5,481 nucleotides of DNA from Tannerella sp. Lineage in GTDB: Bacteria > Bacteroidota > Bacteroidia > Bacteroidales > Tannerellaceae. The translations under genes were made by a program, and so were the position numbers. Location of the stretch: positions 1 through 5,481 of the forward strand of contig JAITBC010000216.1 in the NCBI GenBank assembly GCA_031283785.1, in the 5' to 3' direction. Below, in pieces: positions 1 through 5,481 of the stretch. Below the pieces are notes generated by a model that had not been told where the DNA came from, did no database searches, and saw only the letters and a program-made list of their open reading frames with translations. Position 1 is the first letter of the stretch. Each line of letters begins with the position of its first letter.

Positions 1-815
1 TGGCATTGCTGGTTAACAAAATCTATAAAGGCGACAGGCGCAGTTATTTCAAATGGTTAAAAATATGTGTAATTGCATGGTTTTCTCATATATTTCTTGA
101 CGTGTTCAACACTTATGGTACGGGTATTTTCGAACCTTTTTCAGATATCAGAATATCGTATGACGCAATAAATGTTTATGATTTAATATATTTAATACCT
201 GTGTTAACACTAACAATACTATTTGTGTTCGTCATCAAAGATTACATGAAAAAAATTACGGTTGCAGCTATAGCCATAACGTTTTCATTGATGTACATAA
301 TATTTGCCATTTCGGTCAAATTAAACACAGAAATCAATGCGCAAACACAATTTGTAAAACAAGATATCTATCCCGTGCAGGCGTCAGCTTCGCCATTGCC
401 GATGTCGAGCCTTGCATGGCAAGTTGTTGTCGAATACGATGAAGGTTATTATGTTGGAATATATTATGGTTTCTGGAAAAGTAAAACGAATTTCAAGTAC
501 GTTCCGAAAAATAAACATCTGGAGAAAGATTTCATCAATTACGATAACTTTCGGAAATTTCAACATTTCACAAAAAACCGTTATACTCTCGAGCAAATAG
601 ACGGGCAAGTGTTTATGAACGATTTGCGGTTCACCTCACTGGAAGAAGGAAAAAGCGCTCTGAGTTTTCCATTGCATGTTCACGAAAATTCTCTGGAAAT
701 AGGACGGACACTGCTCAACCGTCGCATTACTTTCAAGAATGTAAAGGAACATTGGCGACGATTAACAGAGAAGCAACACAGTTTCTCAGGGATTACTCGT
801 CGGCCGGACGCATAG
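1..815 (+). CDS. Membrane-bound metal-dependent hydrolase-like protein, DUF457 (YdjM/YbcI-like), 5'-truncated by window edge
   Basis: The reading frame is open to the left edge and stops at TAG 813-815. The first possible start, TTG at 6, is probably internal, because the family's first membrane segments and early His motif are missing. I estimate that 60-80 residues lie outside. Counting from that TTG (269 residues), the family core is visible: H28, D32, the TYGT stretch at 36-39, PFSD at 44-47 and D59, a His/Asp pattern typical of DUF457 proteins and thought to bind metal. Hydrophobic segments lie near 18-34, 60-77 and 84-105. The remaining 160 or so residues look soluble, with GYYVG (147-151) and NDLRF (205-209), which I recall as usual in Bacteroidota members. 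The substrate and reaction are not known; E. coli YdjM and YbcI are inner-membrane proteins of unclear role. It is co-directional with the sensor gene, with a 345-base gap and no clear terminator. The family call is from memory of its motifs, not from a search. Confidence 0.85.
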   Translation, partial: ALLVNKIYKGDRRSYFKWLKICVIAWFSHIFLDVFNTYGTGIFEPFSDIRISYDAINVYDLIYLIPVLTLTILFVFVIKDYMKKITVAAIAITFSLMYIIFAISVKLNTEINAQTQFVKQDIYPVQASASPLPMSSLAWQVVVEYDEGYYVGIYYGFWKSKTNFKYVPKNKHLEKDFINYDNFRKFQHFTKNRYTLEQIDGQVFMNDLRFTSLEEGKSALSFPLHVHENSLEIGRTLLNRRITFKNVKEHWRRLTEKQHSFSGITRRPDA

Positions 816-872
816 AAAACGATATCAAGTGATATTTGGGCAACATATACACATTCAGCAAAAATGAATCCC

Positions 873-943
873 CAAAGAACGCAAAGTTTCGACGGTATAT
901 GAAAACTTTGCGTCCTTTGCGAACAGACTTTGCGCCCTTTGCG
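873..943. repeat. CTTTGCG/CGCAAAG repeat cluster with a 17-bp hairpin and a direct repeat
   Basis: Bases 873-889 and 903-919 form an inverted repeat that pairs at 16 of 17 positions (A878 against C914 is the mismatch) around a 13-base loop. The right arm lies within a direct repeat: 905-921 recurs at 927-943 with one difference (T913 against C935), a 22-base period. The unit is built from AAAG, CGCAAAG and their complements. From memory, similar strings occur in non-coding DNA of many unrelated bacteria. No T-tract follows the stem, so it is not a standard intrinsic terminator. Its function is unknown. Confidence 0.8.
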
Positions 944-1006
944 GTTAAAAACATTCATTACAGGTTATTTATTTCGTTTCGCCGATTTAAAAATTCGCTT
1001 GGATGA

Positions 1007-1086
1007 CACAGATAAAACAGATTATCACAGATTGTTAAATGTATTTATTATTAGCGTCTATTGAAATCTGTCCGTATTTATCTGTG
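1007..1086. repeat. CACAGAT/ATCTGTG imperfect inverted repeat
   Basis: CACAGATAAA at 1007-1016 is the exact reverse complement of 1077-1086. The next seven bases, 1017-1023, pair exactly with 1065-1071, leaving a 5-base bulge (1072-1076) on the right arm. A further CACAGATT at 1026-1033 makes the left arm tandem. The loop of about 40 bases is AT-rich. The vocabulary differs from that of the 873-943 cluster, though both look like dispersed intergenic repeats. The right arm ends 21 bases before the -33 box of the promoter. Confidence 0.72.
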
Positions 1087-1107
1087 AAAATTCATACAAA
1101 CGGAGAT

Positions 1108-1138
1108 TTTGTCTTTCGCAGGATTTTACATAACTTTG
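1108..1138 (+). promoter_or_regulatory. Bacteroidota-type promoter for the HTCS gene
   Basis: TTTG at 1108-1111 and TAACTTTG at 1131-1138 match the -33 (TTTG) and -7 (TAnnTTTG) elements of the Bacteroides primary sigma factor exactly, with a 19-base spacer inside the usual range. Transcription should begin near 1143-1146, leaving a leader of only about 15-18 bases before the ATG at 1161. The leader is AT-rich with no Shine-Dalgarno sequence, as is common in this phylum. The site supports the chosen start and suggests that the HTCS gene is transcribed on its own. Confidence 0.75.
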
Positions 1139-1160
1139 CAGTCTGTTATTTTATTAATGT

Positions 1161-4100
1161 ATGTCTGTAAAGCGAATCAAATATAGTTTTATAACAGCGC
1201 TTCTGTGCCTGTTTTTCGATCTGTATGCCGGCGAGATAACCGTCCGACGGATACCTGTTGCAAAACAATTGTCATCCAGCACGGTTTACCGGACGTTTCA
1301 GGACAAGGACGGTTTTGTGTGGCTGGGTACGACAGACGGATTCTGCCGATATGACGGTTACGAGATGAAAAGTTTCCGTTCGGAAGTTTCCAGTCCGACT
1401 TTCCCTTCAAATTATATTACGGGAGGCTTTGCCGAAGACACATTAACCCGAACTATTTGGGCAGGAACAGAAAAGGGTGTATTGGTAATAGACGAACACA
1501 CTCACACGATTACCATTCTGGATACCGCATTGCTGGAGCAATCGCCCATTCGCCAAATACTGTATGTCGGCGACGCCATGTGGGTATGCTCCGATTTCGG
1601 ACTGTATCTTTACAATCTGGATAAAACGCTGAGAAAAAAATACCTCAGCGGCGCAAACAGCATCCATATAGATAATCGTGGAATAATAAGAGTGACCGTT
1701 TGGCGTGGCGGCATGTATTATTTGGACAGAGCAAGCGATACGTTCAAGCCGTGTCCCAAAATCGGCGGCAGCAACAACCCTCACAAAATCTTTCAGGATA
1801 ATGCGGGCGGTTTTTGGATATGTACATGGGGCGACGGACTTTATCGCTTTTATCCCGACAGCCCGACGCAGGATATGTACAGGCGTGTCTCGGTTTCAGA
1901 CGATAAAAAGATTGACTTTGGCATTTTTTTCGATATCGAACAGGACGACGCCAACGGTTATATCTGGACATTATCGTATTCAGGCGTAATTGTATTCAAA
2001 CCCGAAGACAACCGCATTGTACCGGTAAACGAACTGGCGGAGAAAATCAATGGCCAAACTAACTTTTTTTCGGATATAATGAAAGACAGAGACGGGAATA
2101 TTTGGCTGGGAACATATAATCAAGGCGCTATTCTGGTCTGTCCGGGGCGGAATGCTGTCGTCAATTGCGATTTGAACTTCATCAAGGCAGAAACGGGATA
2201 TATACCGAATATTGGAAACGTGTTTGAGGACAATGAGGGCGAACTCTGGGTTGCGCAGAACCGTCTGGGAATATACCTGCTTGAGAGGGAAAATTCAGAA
2301 ATCCGCAAATTAGATATTCCTGAAATTAAGGACATTTTTTCTATTTGCAATTGTTCGGCGCTGAACGAAATCTGGGTTGCCGCAATGTATGTCAAAAATA
2401 TTTACCGTTTGCGGAAGATGGAGGGAAAAGTCGTTTTACTTGGAATGACAGATATGAACGTTGAGGGCAATACGCGAGCCATAAAATTCCTGCATGAAGA
2501 CAAAAATGGCGTCGTGTGGGCGACGACTGATAATACTCTGTTTTCGTGGAATCGCGACGGGTGGCATGTCGTGAACAGCGATTGCGGAAACATAACCGGA
2601 ATAACCGAGGACAGCGAAGGCGCAATATGGCTCGGCACAACCGAAAACGGATTATGGCGGGTTATACGCGAACAAAACGAAACAGTAATGAAAAATTACA
2701 ATATCAATACCTGCTCGATAGCAGGGAACAATATTTCGTGTATTGACGCCGACGCTAAAGGATATTTATGGTTTTGCGTGAACGAGAGGCAGCTGTACGG
2801 ATACGATATTGCCCGGCAACAGTTTACGGATTATACACAAAAGGCGAATGTCAATAACATGGTTATCTTTAATATTGTTGCCGACAATAACGGGCATATC
2901 CTGATTTCGAGCAGCAGGCAGATTGTGGAATTTAATCCCTCTACCGGCGCTTCGATACGGTTTGACGCGCAGAGCGATATCATCATCAATTCGATGAATA
3001 AAAATGCTGTAACCAAGATACGCGACGGCTCAATCGTGTTCGGAGGCGACGGGGGAGCCTGTATTTTCACCTCGTCGCCGCAGTTGGATATGCCATGTAA
3101 AAAGGTAAAACCGACAGTTACCGACGTAAAAATCAACGGGAAACCGGTCTATAAAAGAGAAATAAACCGCCGAAACAGCAACCGGCAAAAGGAACTTATC
3201 CTGTATCCCAACGAGACAAACCTCGAAATATCCTTTTCTTCGTTCAACTATTTGAATCCCGGTAAAACAGGATATGCCTACAAACTGGATGAGGTCGATG
3301 AACAGTGGATTTATACGGAATCGAACCGTAATTTCGCCGTTTATAATCAACTGCGGAAGGGCAAATATACTTTCCTTGTCAAATCGACAGGGGATAACCA
3401 ACTTTGGAGCAACGAAATTACACGACTGGTTATCATTAAAAAGCCGGCATTTTACGAAACCGGATGGGCGTATGCCGTATATGTCGCAATAACAGTGTTG
3501 ATTCTGTTTGCCGTATTGAGATTCTACCTCAGCCGTGTCAAGCTGCGCAATGAACTGCATATTGCACAGATAGACAAGGAAAAGTCTGAAGAACTGATTC
3601 AAGCCAAACTTCGCTTTTTTACGAATATTGGCCATGAATTTCGCACTCCGCTAACACTGATTATGACGCCATTAAGTACGCTAATCAATCATTTGACGGA
3701 TGAAAGCCTGAAACAAAAACTAAAGACGATTTACCGAAGTGCGGAAGATATGCTGGGTTTGATTAATCAACTGCTGGATTTCCGCAAACTGGAGATGGGA
3801 GGAGAAAAACTGAAACTTTCGTGCAACGATTTTGTGAAATTTGCAGAATACGTACATCTCGCTTTCAAGGATGTGGCCGAAAACAAATCTATTCACTTCA
3901 CTTTCGAGAGCGATATCAGGCAGATGTTCATGGCTTTCGACAAAAGCAAAGTCCGTAAAATCATTAACAATTTATATTCAAATGCTCTGAAATTTACATC
4001 GGAAGAGGGATATATAGCCACAGCGGTGAGATTTGTACAGGAAGGCGAACGGGAATTTGTACGCATAGATATTACCGATAACGGCTGCGGCATTCCCGAA

Positions 4101-5129
4101 AAGGAACAGCAAACGATTTTTGAACGTTTCTACCAAAGCGAAAGTAACGACCCCGACAAAACCGGCTCGGGAATCGGCTTACATCTGGTGAAGGAATATG
4201 TCGAACTGCATGGAGGACGAATTTCCGTCAGAAGCAAAGTCGGCGAAGGCAGTGTATTTTCGGTATTTATACCTGCGGATTTGCAGTTTGCGAATAACAT
4301 TATCGAAACGGATACAAACGTCTCCGATTCGCCTGTGCCATCTGAAACGAAAATCGACGACAGTCGGGAACGAAAGACGCTGCTGATTGCAGAAGACAAT
4401 CGAGAACTGCGATGTTTTCTGGCAGAACAGCTGGGCGACAAATTCGCAGTACTGCAAGCCGCCGACGGAAAGCAGGGACTGACAATTGCCATGAAGAAAT
4501 TGCCCGACTTGATTATCTCGGACTTGATGATGCCGGTGATGGACGGCGTAGAGATGTGCCAACGTCTGAAAACTGACATTCAGACTTCCCATATTCCCGT
4601 TATTCTTCTGACCGCAAAACTGTCGGACGAAACCAAAATCGAAAGCTACAAAGCAGGAGCCGATTCATATATTGCCAAACCTTTTAATTTTGAAGTCTTA
4701 TTAACCCGTATTGAGATGCTTATCGAACAGCAGGAGAAACGTAAAAAGCTTTTCCACAAGACTATCGAAATAATGCCAAGCGCCATAACTACTACCTCGC
4801 TGGACGAGGAACTGATGAAAAAAGCCCTGCTGGCTGTCGAAAAAAACATTGACAATTCCGGTTATTCGGTGGACGACCTGTCCACTGAACTTGCCCTCAG
4901 CCGTCGGCAACTGTCACGAAAGTTTCAGTCGATAATTGATTTGTCGCCAGGAGAATTTATCCGTTCCATACGTCTTAAACGGGCGGCGCAACTGTTGAAA
5001 GACAGTAAGTATAATATATCGGAGATTGCAGATATGGTCGGATTCAGTACAATCAAGTATTTCAACATAAATTTCAAGGACGAATTTGGCGTTACACCCT
5101 CGCAGTATCGCGATAAAATCATGAATTAG
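1161..5129 (+). CDS. Hybrid two-component system regulator (HTCS): periplasmic propeller sensor, histidine kinase, receiver, AraC-type DNA-binding domain
   Basis: This 1322-residue one-protein signalling system is complete. A signal peptide (1-24, cleavage probably after LYA) precedes fourteen propeller-blade motifs between about 46 and 637 (clear Reg_prop ones at 46-66, 306-318 and 481-493), enough for two seven-bladed propellers. A Y_Y_Y domain follows (about 686-758), then one membrane helix (768-788) and a cytoplasmic linker. The kinase has H825 in GHEFRTP, the N-box around N937 and N941, the G1 box DNGCGIP (973-979), the F-box (987-991) and the G2 box GSGIG (1002-1006). The receiver (about 1072-1188) has E1078/D1079, phospho-acceptor D1121, T1151 and K1173. 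The C-terminal AraC-type domain (about 1220-1318) has both helix-turn-helix units. Family members sense a periplasmic ligand, often an oligosaccharide, and activate a polysaccharide utilisation locus. The length is typical and there is no frameshift. The ATG at 1161 is chosen because the signal peptide and promoter follow from it. The ligand and regulon cannot be read from this window. Confidence 0.98.
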   Translation: MSVKRIKYSFITALLCLFFDLYAGEITVRRIPVAKQLSSSTVYRTFQDKDGFVWLGTTDGFCRYDGYEMKSFRSEVSSPTFPSNYITGGFAEDTLTRTIWAGTEKGVLVIDEHTHTITILDTALLEQSPIRQILYVGDAMWVCSDFGLYLYNLDKTLRKKYLSGANSIHIDNRGIIRVTVWRGGMYYLDRASDTFKPCPKIGGSNNPHKIFQDNAGGFWICTWGDGLYRFYPDSPTQDMYRRVSVSDDKKIDFGIFFDIEQDDANGYIWTLSYSGVIVFKPEDNRIVPVNELAEKINGQTNFFSDIMKDRDGNIWLGTYNQGAILVCPGRNAVVNCDLNFIKAETGYIPNIGNVFEDNEGELWVAQNRLGIYLLERENSEIRKLDIPEIKDIFSICNCSALNEIWVAAMYVKNIYRLRKMEGKVVLLGMTDMNVEGNTRAIKFLHEDKNGVVWATTDNTLFSWNRDGWHVVNSDCGNITGITEDSEGAIWLGTTENGLWRVIREQNETVMKNYNINTCSIAGNNISCIDADAKGYLWFCVNERQLYGYDIARQQFTDYTQKANVNNMVIFNIVADNNGHILISSSRQIVEFNPSTGASIRFDAQSDIIINSMNKNAVTKIRDGSIVFGGDGGACIFTSSPQLDMPCKKVKPTVTDVKINGKPVYKREINRRNSNRQKELILYPNETNLEISFSSFNYLNPGKTGYAYKLDEVDEQWIYTESNRNFAVYNQLRKGKYTFLVKSTGDNQLWSNEITRLVIIKKPAFYETGWAYAVYVAITVLILFAVLRFYLSRVKLRNELHIAQIDKEKSEELIQAKLRFFTNIGHEFRTPLTLIMTPLSTLINHLTDESLKQKLKTIYRSAEDMLGLINQLLDFRKLEMGGEKLKLSCNDFVKFAEYVHLAFKDVAENKSIHFTFESDIRQMFMAFDKSKVRKIINNLYSNALKFTSEEGYIATAVRFVQEGEREFVRIDITDNGCGIPEKEQQTIFERFYQSESNDPDKTGSGIGLHLVKEYVELHGGRISVRSKVGEGSVFSVFIPADLQFANNIIETDTNVSDSPVPSETKIDDSRERKTLLIAEDNRELRCFLAEQLGDKFAVLQAADGKQGLTIAMKKLPDLIISDLMMPVMDGVEMCQRLKTDIQTSHIPVILLTAKLSDETKIESYKAGADSYIAKPFNFEVLLTRIEMLIEQQEKRKKLFHKTIEIMPSAITTTSLDEELMKKALLAVEKNIDNSGYSVDDLSTELALSRRQLSRKFQSIIDLSPGEFIRSIRLKRAAQLLKDSKYNISEIADMVGFSTIKYFNINFKDEFGVTPSQYRDKIMN

Positions 5130-5134
5130 TTTCT

Positions 5135-5199
5135 GTCCACGAATTTTTAAATCGGCGGAGCCAAACTTTAGTTCGACGAAGTCAATTACACGAATTTTA
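5135..5199. repeat. CACGAAT repeat pair just after the HTCS stop
   Basis: CCACGAATTTT at 5137-5147 and ACACGAATTTT at 5188-5198 share ten consecutive bases, 51 bases apart; a third, shorter CACGAAT lies at 5464-5470. The wording resembles the formulaic CACGAATTACACGAATTTT type that I recall from non-coding DNA of Bacteroidota and other phyla. The two phrases here look split by about 40 bases of unrelated sequence. This is a short match and may be partly chance in AT-rich DNA. Confidence 0.5.
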
Positions 5200-5260
5200 C
5201 TGATTTTTTGACAGAAAGAAAAGAAATTTGCGAACTGCGTAACACAAGTAATAACCTGAG

Positions 5261-5282
5261 TTTTGGATAAGCGAATCCGAAA
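5261..5282. other. 8-bp hairpin, possible weak terminator
   Basis: TTTTGGAT (5261-5268) pairs with 5275-5282 around a 6-base loop, with one G-T wobble. The A-rich right flank (5280-5284) reads as a run of T on the minus strand, so the element could act weakly on transcripts from either side. It lies 130 bases after the HTCS stop, far for a dedicated terminator. Only the pairing is seen; the role is a guess. Confidence 0.35.
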
Positions 5283-5367
5283 AACGTAATTGATACAGGT
5301 AAACAAACCTCCGATTAATAAATGCGTTCAAGTTTTTAATGAGTTTTAGCATCGTCTCAGCCAAAAA

Positions 5368-5394
5368 CAAGTCTCCGGACTTGCTGCAAAGCAG
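5368..5394. repeat. Two adjoining small hairpins
   Basis: CAAGTC (5368-5373) pairs perfectly with GACTTG (5378-5383) around a TCCG loop, which fits the stable UNCG tetraloop pattern if transcribed on the plus strand. Directly after it, CTGC (5384-5387) pairs with GCAG (5391-5394) around AAA. No T-tract follows, so it is not a classical terminator. The stacked arrangement suggests a repeat unit or structured RNA fragment rather than coding sequence. Confidence 0.45.
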
Positions 5395-5481
5395 GAACTT
5401 TGTTTCCAATCCGGCGTAAATTTTCGGGTATTTTCAAAAAACAAGAGAAGCAGACGGAATTTGCACGAATAATACAAACGT

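Larger units (their letters stand above)
816..1160. other. Intergenic region with two formulaic repeat sets and the HTCS promoter
   Basis: This 345-base stretch holds no credible gene. The only long reading frame crossing it runs on the minus strand, mostly over repeats and the end of the upstream gene. It contains a CTTTGCG/CGCAAAG repeat cluster (873-943), a CACAGAT/ATCTGTG inverted repeat (1007-1086) and a promoter (1108-1138). I found no tRNA-like structure, riboswitch or strong terminator. The only hairpin close to the stop codon is a 5-bp AT-rich stem at 822-835 with just three T residues after it. Confidence 0.75.
5130..5481. other. Intergenic region downstream of the HTCS gene
   Basis: This 352-base stretch to the window edge has no convincing gene on either strand. 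The longest candidate, about 70 codons on the minus strand (5409 down to 5197), needs a TTG start, resembles no family I recognise and runs through hairpins and repeats. The region holds CACGAAT copies (5138-5144, 5189-5195, 5464-5470) and hairpins at 5261-5282 and 5368-5394. I see no strong intrinsic terminator directly after the HTCS stop codon. Confidence 0.65.

Noticed and set aside
822..835. 5-bp hairpin just after the upstream stop codon as an intrinsic terminator
   Set aside because: The stem is short and almost all A-T, and only three T residues follow, so it is too weak to call.
680..958. A 92-codon minus-strand frame across the end of the upstream gene and the first repeat cluster
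   Set aside because: It is antisense to the hydrolase-like gene and its start falls within repeat DNA; the repetitive words explain the lack of stops.
873..1086. CRISPR array suggested by the repeated short words
   Set aside because: The repeats are few, unevenly spaced, inverted as well as direct, and lack equal-length unique spacers; no cas gene is present.
3030..3635. A 201-codon open frame on the minus strand inside the HTCS gene
   Set aside because: It lies wholly opposite well-conserved sensor, membrane and kinase-start sequence and resembles no protein family I recognise. Long antisense frames are expected by chance in a gene of nearly 4 kb.
4914..5306. A 130-codon minus-strand frame overlapping the end of the HTCS gene and the downstream gap
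   Set aside because: About half is the antisense of the AraC-type domain and the rest runs through CACGAAT repeats. I see no recognisable motif or promoter.
5197..5409. A roughly 70-codon minus-strand frame in the downstream gap
   Set aside because: It needs a TTG start, has no family resemblance and crosses two hairpin regions. A transposase remnant was considered, but no catalytic motif or terminal inverted repeat is visible.

Overview
The window looks like chromosomal DNA from a member of Bacteroidota, probably a Bacteroidales-type organism. Three things point there. The dominant gene is a complete hybrid two-component system (HTCS) of the Bacteroides type. The gene before it resembles Bacteroidota versions of the DUF457 (YdjM/YbcI-like) membrane hydrolase family. 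The sequence before the HTCS fits the Bacteroides sigma factor promoter (TTTG, 19-base spacer, TAnnTTTG), with an AT-rich leader and no Shine-Dalgarno sequence.

Layout: bases 1-815 hold the 3' part of the membrane hydrolase-like gene; its 5' end lies outside the window. Bases 816-1160 are non-coding. They carry two sets of short formulaic repeats, a CTTTGCG/CGCAAAG set and a CACAGAT/ATCTGTG set, followed by the promoter. Bases 1161-5129 hold one 1322-residue HTCS gene. Bases 5130-5481 contain no convincing gene; they hold CACGAAT repeats and several small hairpins.

The HTCS packs a whole signalling pathway into one chain: signal peptide, fourteen recognisable propeller-blade motifs (two seven-bladed sensors), Y_Y_Y domain, one membrane segment, histidine kinase, receiver and AraC-type DNA-binding domain. 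All catalytic and phospho-acceptor residues are present, so it should be functional. In this family such proteins sense a periplasmic ligand, usually a glycan breakdown product, and switch on a nearby utilisation locus. No susC, susD or carbohydrate-enzyme gene is visible here, so the ligand and target cannot be named. The hydrolase-like gene is co-directional but separated by 345 bases and a separate promoter, so the two are probably not one operon.

I see no undescribed system. The least explained part is the non-coding DNA, where three distinct short-repeat vocabularies flank the HTCS gene.
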